Shown here piece after piece: positions 51,475 to 60,500 of a stretch of DNA of 64,000 nucleotides. Positions within the stretch are counted from its first letter, which is position 1, and the number at the start of each line of letters is the position of its first letter. Source of the DNA: Ciceribacter sichuanensis (GTDB lineage: Bacteria; Pseudomonadota; Alphaproteobacteria; Rhizobiales; Rhizobiaceae); assembly GCF_024055605.1 (NCBI RefSeq), contig NZ_JAMXLX010000006.1, positions 186,001 through 250,000 on the forward strand, written 5' to 3'. Below the pieces are notes generated by a model, which searched no databases, was not told where the DNA came from, and worked only from the letters and a program-made list of their open reading frames with translations. A program made the translations under genes and the position numbers.

Positions 51475-52374
51475 ATGGGCGTGGAAGCCACTGCGAACAT
51501 TCCGCACTACTATCTCTATGGAGATCAGGGCGCGGATGTGGAACTCGACCTGTTGAACATCGAGATCATCCGGGAGCGAAGCGGTCCGAACGATTGGAGG
51601 ATTCGTCCGCATGCGCATCCCGACCACATGCAGGTTCTGCTGGTGCGCGAGGGTGGCGGCACCATCCGCATGGAGGAGCTTACGCTGACGATCCCCGTGC
51701 CGGGTGTTCTGGTCATCCCGGCCGGCATCGTCCACCAGATCGACTTCAATCCCGGCACCGACGGCTTCGTCGTTACCGCCGCCCTCGGCTGCCTGAAGGC
51801 GGCCGCTGCGAGTGACCCAAGGCTCCTCGATGCCGCCAGCCGCCCGGCCGTCTATTCGCTGGAAGGAACCGGCGTCAACATCGCCGCCGTCACCGACACC
51901 TTCTACTGGCTGCACCGGGAATATGTCTGGTCGGCCCCCGGCCGCCGAACCGCCATCCTCGCGCAGTTCATGCGAATACTGGTGGTGGTCCTGCGGCTCA
52001 GTATCACGCAGGAAGACCCCCGCATCATTGCGCCCGACAGGGATTACGACCTTCTCGCCCGCTACCGGGCGCTGCTGGAGGAGCACTTCCGCATCGAGCG
52101 CTCGCCGGCCTTCTATGCCGATGCTCTCGCCGTCACGCCGGCGCGACTCAACGCCGCCTGCAAAAACCGGGCGGGCAAGACGGCCTCCGACCTGCTCTAT
52201 GAGCGCGTCACCATCGAGGCCAAGCGCTATCTGGTCTATACCGAGAGCAGCGTGGCGCAGGTGGCCCATATGACGGGCTTCGACGATCCCGCCTATTTCA
52301 ACCGCTTCTTCACCCGGCAGGTCGGCATATCGCCCGGCGCCTATCGCAAGCAGGTGGCGGGCAGCCATGAGTAG
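51475..52374 (+). CDS. AraC-family regulator (PobR-like)
   Basis: A 299-aa regulator with an N-terminal cupin-type ligand domain (RPHAHPDHMQVLLVREGGG, VLVIPAGIVHQI) and a C-terminal double helix-turn-helix (from about residue 200; YADALAVTPARLNAACKNRAGKTASDLL, then SVAQVAHMTGFDDPAYFNRFFTRQVGISPGAYR). This layout recalls PobR, the 4-hydroxybenzoate regulator. GGGAGG is close before ATG 51475; upstream in-frame ATGs lie across the candidate operator. It probably controls the divergent flavoprotein/SDR operon. Confidence 0.87.
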   Translation: MGVEATANIPHYYLYGDQGADVELDLLNIEIIRERSGPNDWRIRPHAHPDHMQVLLVREGGGTIRMEELTLTIPVPGVLVIPAGIVHQIDFNPGTDGFVVTAALGCLKAAAASDPRLLDAASRPAVYSLEGTGVNIAAVTDTFYWLHREYVWSAPGRRTAILAQFMRILVVVLRLSITQEDPRIIAPDRDYDLLARYRALLEEHFRIERSPAFYADALAVTPARLNAACKNRAGKTASDLLYERVTIEAKRYLVYTESSVAQVAHMTGFDDPAYFNRFFTRQVGISPGAYRKQVAGSHE

Positions 52375-52499
52375 AGACGTCGATCGTCCATGTTTTGCGA
52401 CGGACGATCCATTTCATCGCAAGGCCTCCTGAACCAGTCTTCAATGCATGTCGCACTTCAATGGCCATTGGAGCGCGATGCCGCAGGCATGGAGGACAC

Positions 52500-53063
52500 A
52501 TGATTCACGAATGGCGGAGCTACCGGCTGAAGCCCGGTGCGGCGATACCCTATCTCGAACTGCTGGCGGACCACGGGCTTCCATTCGTGAGCCGGCACCT
52601 GCCGCTGATGGGCTACTGGCTCGCGGAAACCGGGCCGCTCAACACGATCCATCATCTCTGGAGCTATGCGGACTGGGCCGAGCGCGAGGCCTGCCGCGCG
52701 GCGCTGGCCAGGGAAGACGATTGGGTGAAGGGCTTCATTCCCAGGGCGTTCGCGCTGGTCGAGGAACAGCAGAACCGCATGCTGCGCCTTTCCTCCGGCT
52801 CCGGCCTGTTCGAAACGGCGCTCGGCCAAAGACGGGAGCCGCTGCTCGCGCGCGAAGGCGGATCGCCGCTTTTTGCCGGGGAATGCGCGGTGATCGTCAA
52901 TGGCGAGACCGATGGTGAAAGCATTGCGACCTTCCAGCCCGTCTCGGGCGGGCCATGCCAGCCGCTCTCGCTTCTGCCCCGCTCGTCCGATCCGCTGGCG
53001 GTCGAAAGCTCTGGTGCCTCCTGCCCGACAGTTCTGCGGCCGCTGGCTTTTTCCCGGTTGTAG
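52500..53063 (+). CDS. NIPSNAP-family protein
   Basis: A 187-aa protein with one clear N-terminal NIPSNAP domain (IHEWRSYRLKPGAAIPYLELL ... TIHHLWSYADWAER) and a C-terminal tail of about 85 residues that I do not recognise. GGAGG fits ATG 52500. It follows the araC gene by 125 bp on the same strand. It is the second NIPSNAP gene of the island, again near a ketosteroid-dehydrogenase-like flavoprotein. Confidence 0.72.
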   Translation: MIHEWRSYRLKPGAAIPYLELLADHGLPFVSRHLPLMGYWLAETGPLNTIHHLWSYADWAEREACRAALAREDDWVKGFIPRAFALVEEQQNRMLRLSSGSGLFETALGQRREPLLAREGGSPLFAGECAVIVNGETDGESIATFQPVSGGPCQPLSLLPRSSDPLAVESSGASCPTVLRPLAFSRL

Positions 53064-53111
53064 AAGAGGCAGTCGCTCTTCTGGGATTCGTGATGTTGCA
53101 CGATTCATGAA

Positions 53112-53140
53112 TTGACATGCATGTTTGTGTACGTTAATTC
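53112..53140 (+). promoter_or_regulatory. Candidate promoter giving a leaderless deoR-type mRNA
   Basis: TTGACA (53112-53117), a 17-bp spacer and TAATTC (53135-53140) lie directly before the ATG at 53147. Transcription would begin at or next to the start codon. TGAATT and AATTCA arms (53108-53113, 53136-53141) bracket the promoter and could be an operator. Confidence 0.45.
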
Positions 53141-53146
53141 ACGATT

Positions 53147-53932
53147 ATGAACAATCATCTTCCGCTATCCCGGCGTGATGCGATCGAGGCGAGGCTTGCT
53201 CTCGGGCAGCAGGTTTCCGCGGCATCACTTGCCGAAGAGTTCGACGTCTCCGAGGATGCGATCCGCCGCGACCTGAGAACGCTTGCAGCGGAAGGCAAGT
53301 GCCGCCGTGTCTATGGCGGTGCCCTGCCGCTTGCGCCGACCGGGCGTCCGATGGCCGTGCGCGTCGGCGAAGGCTCTGTTCGCAAGGGCCAGCTTGCAAA
53401 GGCCGCCGCCGCCATGGTCCGGCCCGGAGAGCTTGTCTTCCTCGATAGCGGCAGCACCAATCTCGCTATCGTGGAATGCCTTGGCCCGGATCTCGGCCTG
53501 ACCGTCGCCACCAATTCTATCGACATTGCCAGTGCCGTTGCCAGAAGAGACGATATCGAGCTTCTGCTGATCGGCGGCGCGGTCAATCGCCATGTCGGGG
53601 GCAGTGTCGATACTTCCGCGATTTCAGCCGTCAGCCTGCTCAACATCGATCGCTGCTTCATCGGCGCCTGCGCGGTTTCCGCGACAACAGGCATGAGCGT
53701 GCATGACCATGCAGACGCAGCCTTCAAACGCGCGCTTCTCAAAAACAGCGCGACATGCGCGGTTCTCGCAACTTCCGAAAAGTTTCAGCAGAGCGCGCCC
53801 TACCGGATCGCCGTGGCGTCGGACATCGAGGTTCTCATCGTGGAAGACGATCTTGCCGCCGACGAGTCGGAACGGCTGGCGAATGCGGGCTTCAATCTCG
53901 TGAGAGCCGAGCCCGCTTTAACGACAAACTGA
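53147..53932 (+). CDS. DeoR-family transcriptional regulator
   Basis: A 261-aa regulator with an N-terminal helix-turn-helix (VSAASLAEEFDVSEDAIRRDLRTLAAEGKCRRVYGGA, about 24-60) and a DeoRC sugar-phosphate-sensor domain with the LDSGSTN motif. No ribosome site precedes the ATG, and a good promoter lies so close that the mRNA is probably leaderless. It is followed by an MFS permease gene 20 bp on, which it may control, as DeoR proteins often do with linked sugar permeases. Confidence 0.87.
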   Translation: MNNHLPLSRRDAIEARLALGQQVSAASLAEEFDVSEDAIRRDLRTLAAEGKCRRVYGGALPLAPTGRPMAVRVGEGSVRKGQLAKAAAAMVRPGELVFLDSGSTNLAIVECLGPDLGLTVATNSIDIASAVARRDDIELLLIGGAVNRHVGGSVDTSAISAVSLLNIDRCFIGACAVSATTGMSVHDHADAAFKRALLKNSATCAVLATSEKFQQSAPYRIAVASDIEVLIVEDDLAADESERLANAGFNLVRAEPALTTN

Positions 53933-53952
53933 TCTTACCCCAAGGAAACGAC

Positions 53953-55092
53953 ATGCTTTCTGCTGATCGGCCGGCAACCCGGCTGGCGACACGCCTCGCT
54001 TTTCTGGTGGCCGGGTTCGGCCTTGCCTGCTGGGCGCCGCTCGTGCCCTTCGCCAAGGAACGGCTTGGCGTCGATGACGGTGTTCTCGGCGTCCTGCTTC
54101 TCTGTCTCGGCCTTGGGTCGGTGGCGGCGATGCTTGCGACCGGCGTGCTGAACACGCGTTTCGGCAGCAAGCCGATCGTCATTGCCGGTGGTCTCGGAAT
54201 GGCCGTCGTCCTGCCGGTTCTCACGCTGGCCAGCACACCAGTGACGTTCGCCATCGCACTGGCGATCTTCGGCGGAACCCTCGGTTCCCTTGAGGTCGCG
54301 ATGAACATTCATGCCGTGGAAGTCGAGAAGGGAGCAGCCCGCCCGCTGATGTCCGGGTTTCACGCCATGTTCAGCATCGGCGGCTTTGTCGGCTCGCTGC
54401 TGATGACCGTATTGCTTTCCGCCAATGCCGGGGCATTCACCGCGACCGTCATCTGTGCCGCATTGATGATCGCTGGAATTGTCGTGGCCTGGCCCCGGCT
54501 TCTCGATACGGCGCAGGCCGGGGATGCGCCGCTGTTTGCGGTTCCGCGCGGGGCCGTCCTGCTGCTTGCGATTCTGGCTGCCATCGTCTTCCTGGTCGAG
54601 GGCGCGGTTCTCGACTGGAGCGCCCTGTTCCTGACATCCGGCGGCATCGTTCCCACCGAACAGGGTGGTATCGGCTATATCCTGTTCGCCATCGCCATGA
54701 CGACCGCCCGGCTGACCGGAGACGCCCTGACCGCAAGGCTTGGCGACCGCGCCACGCTGTTTTGGGGCGGGGTCGTTGCCATCGTCGGCTTCGTGATCGT
54801 TCTTGCCAGCCCGATCCGGCTTCTCGCGCTGAGCGGCTTCCTGCTGATCGGGCTGGGCGCGGCCAACATCGTGCCGGTGCTGTTCCGCCGGGGCGGATCG
54901 CAAACCGTCATGCCGCCGGGGCTGGCCGTGGCTGCTATTACCATGATCGGCTATGCCGGCGTCCTGCTCGGCCCGGCAAGCATCGGCTTCGTGGCAAATC
55001 ACGTCGGCCTTCCGGGGGCCTTCTGGATGCTCGTTGGGCTGCTCTGCGTCGTTCCGCTCTGCGCCGGGCTTGTCACCCGCTCGAAACACTGA
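53953..55092 (+). CDS. MFS transporter (YbjJ/fucose-permease-like)
   Basis: A 379-aa, roughly 12-helix transporter that starts RLAFLVAGFGLACWAPLVPFAKERLGVDDGVLG, typical of the YbjJ-type branch, with NTRFGSKP as the loop motif. AAGGA fits ATG 53953. It lies between deoR and a VOC protein gene with short gaps (20 and 8 bp), so the three form an operon. The substrate could be a sugar or related metabolite; the direction is unknown. Confidence 0.83.
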   Translation: MLSADRPATRLATRLAFLVAGFGLACWAPLVPFAKERLGVDDGVLGVLLLCLGLGSVAAMLATGVLNTRFGSKPIVIAGGLGMAVVLPVLTLASTPVTFAIALAIFGGTLGSLEVAMNIHAVEVEKGAARPLMSGFHAMFSIGGFVGSLLMTVLLSANAGAFTATVICAALMIAGIVVAWPRLLDTAQAGDAPLFAVPRGAVLLLAILAAIVFLVEGAVLDWSALFLTSGGIVPTEQGGIGYILFAIAMTTARLTGDALTARLGDRATLFWGGVVAIVGFVIVLASPIRLLALSGFLLIGLGAANIVPVLFRRGGSQTVMPPGLAVAAITMIGYAGVLLGPASIGFVANHVGLPGAFWMLVGLLCVVPLCAGLVTRSKH

Positions 55093-55100
55093 GAGGGACC

Positions 55101-55484
55101 ATGCGTATCGCCCATTCCGCGCTGTGGACCAGAGACGTTGATGTTGCCGCCGCTTTCTGGGAGCGCTACTTCGGCGCAACGGTGGGTAGACCCTATCGCA
55201 GCAAGAGGCGGGAAGGCTTCGTTTCCCGCTTCGTCCACCTGCCCGGTGGGGCCGATGAGATCGAGCTGATGACCGGGCCATGGGTTGAAGATGCTCCGGA
55301 ACAGGAGCACGTCGGCTGGGATCACATCGCCGTCTCGCTCGGCAGCAGGGAGGCCGTGGATGAACTTGCCCGACGTTGCGCCGGGGATGGTTGCCTCGCC
55401 TCCAGCCCCCGCATGACCGGCGACGGCTTCTATGAAGCCGTGATCCTCATGCCGGACGGAACGCTCGTGGAGATCACGGAATAA
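55101..55484 (+). CDS. VOC-family (glyoxalase I-like) metal enzyme
   Basis: A 127-aa vicinal-oxygen-chelate protein with two beta-alpha-beta-beta-beta modules. Likely metal ligands are His5, Glu55, His75 and Glu124, the glyoxalase-I pattern. The reaction could be lactoylglutathione lyase-like or another isomerisation/epimerisation. GAGAGGGA precedes ATG 55101. It is the third gene of the deoR-MFS unit, which hints at handling a reactive sugar product. Confidence 0.82.
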   Translation: MRIAHSALWTRDVDVAAAFWERYFGATVGRPYRSKRREGFVSRFVHLPGGADEIELMTGPWVEDAPEQEHVGWDHIAVSLGSREAVDELARRCAGDGCLASSPRMTGDGFYEAVILMPDGTLVEITE

Positions 55485-55648
55485 CGGTTTCGACCACCTC
55501 TTGAGATCGATAATCCGGTTCGCCACCCCCGGAAACGTTGCAAGCTCCGTGTGGCGAAGGCTGGCGGTGGTTATGGCCACCGCCAGCGCATTTTCACGTT
55601 GCCTGAAATCCTCACGCGTCAACGGAACGGCAGATCCAGATCCGCATT

Positions 55649-55666
55649 GTTCGAAATTAGTTGAAC
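55649..55666. promoter_or_regulatory. 18-bp dyad, copy 1 (candidate ArsR site)
   Basis: GTTCGAAATTAGTTGAAC has GTTC / GAAC ends with the same 18-bp length as the dyads at 55694 and 57021. It lies about 84-101 bp before the MFS exporter start. Confidence 0.5.
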
Positions 55667-55693
55667 CATTCGTCGGGGAGTGGCATATGGTCA

Positions 55694-55711
55694 GTTCGAT
55701 AATATTCGAAC
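55694..55711. promoter_or_regulatory. 18-bp dyad, copy 2 (candidate ArsR site)
   Basis: GTTCGATAATATTCGAAC has perfect 6-bp arms and lies 45 bp (about four helical turns) after copy 1 and 38 bp before the MFS start. It supports ATG 55750 rather than 55687, since the latter would put this site inside the gene. Confidence 0.55.
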
Positions 55712-55749
55712 CAACCTCATGCATCGCCGACAGGCAACGGAAATTCGCC

Positions 55750-56949
55750 ATGACGACAGCCAGCAGCATTTCCTACACCCGGCGACACGGTGCCGGTTTC
55801 GCAATCGCATCGCTGGGCAGTGGCCTGATGATGGCAAGCGCCAGCGCGCCCTCCCCCTTCTATCCGGTGCTGCAACGGGAGATGGCGTTTTCCGACGTCA
55901 CCATGACGGCGATCTTCGCTGTTTATGCGATCGTCCTGCTGTTCACCCTGCTGGTCGGCGGCTCCAGTTCCGACCATGTCGGCCGGCGTCCGATCCTGTC
56001 GCTCGCATTCGTGCTGCTGGCGCTGTCGGCGCTCGTCTTCGAGGCCGCGATATCGCCGCTTGGCCTGATCGGCGCGCGAGCGCTTCAGGGCATTGCCTGC
56101 GCGTTTCTGCTTTCCACGCTCTCGGCCGCCATCGTCGATCTCGAGCCGCCCGAAAGGCCGGGGCTTGCCGCCGTCTGCAACTCGGTCCTTCCGTTGATCG
56201 GCCTTGCCGCGGGGGCGCTGGCCTCGGGCATCGTCATGGAGCATGCAAGCTCTCCGAAGATTGACGTCTTCGTCGCGATCACCGTCATAAGCCTTATCCT
56301 AGCGGCTGCCGTCTGGCTGCTGCCGGAAACATCGCCGCGGCATGAAGGCTTGCTTCAGGCCCTCATGCCGCGCCTTGGCGTACCCGTCTCCGCGCGGTCC
56401 GCCTTCTGGCAGAGCGCGCCCGCAATCATCGCGGGATGGGCGACCGGCGGTCTTTATCTGTCGCTCGGCGCGCCCATCGTCGCTGTTGTCTTCGGCATTC
56501 ACAGCTACCTGATGCAGGGGGCGGTGGTGACGCTGATTTCCGGCACCGGTGCGCTCGCCTGCTTCATTGCCAGAACCCATCAGCCGCGCCGGATCATGCT
56601 TTATGGCACGTTCGCGCTCTCGGTCGGGACCGTTCTCACCCTGGCAGGCATCTGGATCGGATCCCTCACCGTCTATCTGCTCGCGCTTGCATTCGCCGGA
56701 ACGGGTTTCGGGACCTGCTTCTACGGCTCGCTCAGAACCATCGTGCCGCTGAGCCCGCCCGACGAGCGCGGTGAACTCTTCGCATCGATCTTCACGCTGA
56801 GCTATCTGGCCTTCGGTCTGCCGGTCGTGTTTGCGGGTCTGGCGCTTCCCTATGCCGGACTGCACGCAACGGTCCTCGTTTACGGCACCACCATCGCGAT
56901 CATGGCGGCCATTGCCGGGCTGTGGCGTAGATACGGATCAAAAACCTGA
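55750..56949 (+). CDS. MFS efflux transporter
   Basis: A 399-aa, roughly 12-helix transporter of the drug:proton antiporter type. The loop motif is SSSDHVGRRP, and the fifth helix carries the ARALQGIACAFLL segment seen in exporters. ATG 55750 has only a weak site; ATG 55687 has GGGGAG but would put a candidate operator in the coding region. Two 18-bp dyads upstream match one at the ArsR-type gene 90 bp after its stop, so the exporter is probably repressed by that protein and induced by a toxic compound. Confidence 0.83.
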   Translation: MTTASSISYTRRHGAGFAIASLGSGLMMASASAPSPFYPVLQREMAFSDVTMTAIFAVYAIVLLFTLLVGGSSSDHVGRRPILSLAFVLLALSALVFEAAISPLGLIGARALQGIACAFLLSTLSAAIVDLEPPERPGLAAVCNSVLPLIGLAAGALASGIVMEHASSPKIDVFVAITVISLILAAAVWLLPETSPRHEGLLQALMPRLGVPVSARSAFWQSAPAIIAGWATGGLYLSLGAPIVAVVFGIHSYLMQGAVVTLISGTGALACFIARTHQPRRIMLYGTFALSVGTVLTLAGIWIGSLTVYLLALAFAGTGFGTCFYGSLRTIVPLSPPDERGELFASIFTLSYLAFGLPVVFAGLALPYAGLHATVLVYGTTIAIMAAIAGLWRRYGSKT

Positions 56950-57020
56950 TTGTAGCGAGAGCATGCGGCATTGCCGCACCCGGACGCTTTCCGGCAATCC
57001 GGGCTATGATGGCAAAATGT

Positions 57021-57038
57021 GTTCCATTATGGTTGAAC
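57021..57038. promoter_or_regulatory. 18-bp dyad, copy 3 (candidate ArsR site)
   Basis: GTTCCATTATGGTTGAAC matches copies 1 and 2 in length and outer arms and ends one base before the ATG of the ArsR-type gene. It fits autorepression. Confidence 0.5.
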
Positions 57039-57039
57039 G

Positions 57040-57408
57040 ATGAACGATCAGACCGTCTCTTCGCCCCTTGAACTGCATCATCCCGCGCGCGAGGAACTCG
57101 TGCTGGCGCAAGTGCTGTTTGCGCTGAGCGATCCGGGGCGGCTGGAGATCGTGCTGCAACTGGCGATGGGTCCGCTGGAGATGGCCCATTGCCATCTGAA
57201 CGATCCATCCCTGCCGAAATCGACGAAATCGCACCTGATGAAAGTGCTGCGCGAGGCGGGTGTGATCCGCAACGAACCCAGGGGCCGAGGCCGCGTGCTG
57301 AGCCTGCGGCGCGAGGATCTCGACCATCGGTTTCCCGGATTGCTGGACGCCATCCTGAAAGCCTCCTCCTCCCCGGAGGCAAGCCCGCGCCGCCTGTCGG
57401 GCGCGTGA
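57040..57408 (+). CDS. ArsR-type winged-helix transcriptional regulator
   Basis: A 122-aa regulator. It opens a winged helix with LVLAQVLFALSDPGRLEIVLQLAMGP and has a recognition region LPKSTKSHLMKVLREAGVIRNEPRGRGRVLSLR. No Cys pair of the ArsR/SmtB metal-box type is seen (only His/Cys in MAHCHL), so the ligand is probably not a metal. No ribosome site precedes the ATG; a dyad covers that position. It follows the MFS exporter by 90 bp and shares the dyad motif with it. Confidence 0.83.
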   Translation: MNDQTVSSPLELHHPAREELVLAQVLFALSDPGRLEIVLQLAMGPLEMAHCHLNDPSLPKSTKSHLMKVLREAGVIRNEPRGRGRVLSLRREDLDHRFPGLLDAILKASSSPEASPRRLSGA

Positions 57409-57455
57409 GGCGCGCCTGCCGTCGTTTCTCCTGAGTTTTCAATACAAGACGAGAA

Positions 57456-57490
57456 AGCCGGCGAGATGCCTGAAATGCATCCCGCCGGCT
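57456..57490 (-). terminator. Terminator hairpin between arsR and the RND operon
   Basis: A 14-bp stem with one mismatch (AGCCGGCG-GATGC and complement, 7-nt loop) lies between the convergent genes. On the minus strand it is followed by TTCTCGTCTT, fitting the end of the RND operon. Confidence 0.6.
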
Positions 57491-57512
57491 GTGATCTTGT
57501 CCCTGCGTCCGC

Positions 57513-60500
57513 TTACTCGGCGGCCATGGCGGTCGGGTGGGGCATGGTTTCCTCTTCCGCGATGCTGTCGGGGGTATCGGTATGCGCCTTGGGCTCCCGT
57601 CCGAAGAACAGGGCGTAGGCCGCCGGCAGCACGAGAATGGTCAGCACGGTCGCCACGAGAATGCCGCCCATCATTGCATAGGCGAGCGGTCCCCAGAAGA
57701 CCCCGCGGGAAATCGGGATCAGCGCGAGAACTGCGGTCAGCGCCGTCAGCATGATCGGGCGGAAACGTCTCACGGCCGCGCCGATGATTGCTTCCTGCCG
57801 CGCCATGCCCGCCTTGATGTCCTGATCGATCTGGTCGATGAGGATGATCGAGTTGCGGATGATGATGCCGAGCAGCGCGATGACGCCGAGGATGGCGACA
57901 AAGCCGAACGGTGCGCCGCTGATCAGCAGTGCTGCCGCCGCGCCGATGATGCCGAGCGGCCCCGTAGCCAGCACCAGCATGGCCTTGCCGAAATGCTGGA
58001 GCTGGGCCATCAGCAGCACGACGATGACAAGCAGCATGACCGGCGCCTTGGCGGCGATCGAGGCCTGGCTCTCGGCTGCGTCCTCGGCGCCGCCCTGGAT
58101 TTCGATGCTGTAGCCGGCGGGCAGGCTGTCGCGCAGATCCTTCATGTCGGCATACATTTTCATGACCACGTCGTTCGGCTGCACGTTGTCGGGCAAGGTG
58201 GCCCTCACCGTGATCGTCGGCAGGCGGTTGCGCCGCCACTCGATGCCCTGTTCCAGCACCGGCTCGATCCGCGCCAGCTGGGAAACCGGCACGAAGCCGC
58301 CGAAATCCGTCGGCACGTAGACGGAGTTCACCGCAGAAAGCAGCGAGCGTGTGTCATCCTGCTCACGCAGCACGATCGACACGGTTTCCTCGCCATCGCG
58401 GAAATCGTCGAGCGGAACGCCGCTCATTGCCGCCTGCAGCATCTGCCGGATGCGCTGGGAGGTTACGCCAAGCGCACGGGCGCGATCCTGATCGATGACG
58501 AGTTTCATCGCGGCCACGGGTTCCAGCCAGTCGTCATGCACGGCGCTCAGCCGCGGATCGGCATCGAACCTTGCCTTCACCTCGTCGGCGATGCGGCGCA
58601 CCTCCTGGCGATCCTGCCCCATGACGCGCATCTGCACGGGCCATCCGGTCGGGGGCCCAAGGAACAGCCGGTCGACCTTGCCGCGGATGGAGGGGAAATC
58701 ATCCGCCAGAATGCCGCGCAGCTTGACGATCAGTCTTTCGCGGGCCGGTTCGTCATTGGCCATGACGAGCATCTGGGCGAAGTTCGGATTGCGAAGCTGC
58801 TGGTCGAGCGGCAGGAAGAAGCGCGGCGCGCCTTCACCGATATAGGTGGCGACGAACTTCTTGTCCGGATCGTCCATGATCTTGCCTTCCAGCGCGCGCG
58901 CCTGCGTTTCGACTTCCTTGATGCTGGTTCCCTCGGGAAGCCAGAGATCGACAAGGATTTCGGGACGCGACGATTGCGGGAAGAAGTTCTGCGGGATGAA
59001 CTGGAAGGCCCACAGGCTGGTGACGAAGGTCACGAGCGTCATGACGAGCACGATGATGCGGTGATGAACGGCCCAGCCGACCGTCGAACGCAGTCCGCGA
59101 TAGAAGCGCGTGTCGAACACGTCGTGATGTTCGCCGGCATGGGCGCGCTGCTTTAGGATCATGTGGCCGAGCCACGGCGTGAAATAGACCGCGACGAACC
59201 AGGATGTGACGAGCGCGATGCCGACGACGTAAAACAGCGAGCGCACATATTCACCGGCGGTCGAAGCCGCAAAGCCGACGGGAATGAAGCCGGCGGTGGT
59301 GATGAGCGTTCCCGTCAGCATGGGAAATGCGGTCGATGAATAGGCGAAGCTTGCGGCCTCGATCTTGACCAGCCCTTCCTCGAGCTTCCGTTCCATCAGC
59401 TCGACGACGATCATCGCATCGTCGACCAGCAGGCCGAGCGCGATGATCAGTGCGCCGAGCGAAATGCGCTGAAGATCGATGCCGAGTTCGTACATGATGG
59501 CGAAGGTGGCCGCGAGAACCAGCGGAATGGTGATCGCGATGACGAGGCCCGAGCGCCAGCCGATGGAGAGGAACGAGACCACGAGCACGATCACCAGCGC
59601 TTCGACCAGCGCCTTCATGAATTCGCCGACGGCTTCCGTCACGACTTCCGGCTGGTTGGAGATCTGCTGGACAGAAACGCCATAGGGCAGGCTTTCCTCG
59701 AAGCGATGGTAGGTCGCTTCTACGGCGTCGCCGACATCGGTCACCTTGAAACCCTTGGCCATGACCACGCCGACCTGCACGCTGTCGGCGCCGTTGAAGC
59801 GGAACTTGCGCTGGTAGGGGTCTTCAAGCCCGGCCGTAACGGTGGCGATGTCTCCGAGACGGGTGATCTGTCCGCCGGCGTTGAGGCGCAGTTCGCGGAT
59901 ATCCTCGGCCCGCTTCACGTCGCCTTCGACAGAAATCCTAACCGAGCGGACGCCGGTATCGACGGTGCCGGCGGCATCGACGTTGTTCTGGCCCTTGATG
60001 GCATTCTGCAGGTCGAGGAGCGTCAGCCCGCGCTCGGCAAGCGCCTTCGACGAAACGTCGATGAAGATCTTTTCCGGCTGGTCGCCGAGGATAACGGCTT
60101 TCTCCACGCCGGGCGTGGTGAGCAGCATATCGCGCGCCTGGATCGCGATCTTCTTCAGTTCCGGGAAGGTAAAGCCTTCGCCGCTGATCGAATGCAGGGT
60201 GATGTAGGTATCCCCGAATTCATCATTGAAATAGGGGCCTAGCAGTCCCTCGGGAAGCTCGCTGGAGATGTCGCCAACCTTCTTGCGCACCTGATAGAAG
60301 GCGTCCGCCACGTCGGCGGCGTTGGTATCGCCCTTTACCTGCAGGGTGATGATCGCGCTGCCGGCGCGGGTATAGGACTTCACCCAATCCAGATGCGGCG
60401 TTTCCTGCAGCTTGCGTTCGATCTTGTTGACGACCTGGTCCTGCATTTCCTGAATGGAGGAGCCGGGCCACACGGCCTGCACGACCATGACGCGGAAGGT

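Noticed and set aside
57537..59156. Long plus-strand frame opposite the RND pump
   Set aside because: It is antisense to a full-length RND gene and rich in His/Asp/Arg, as expected for a shadow.
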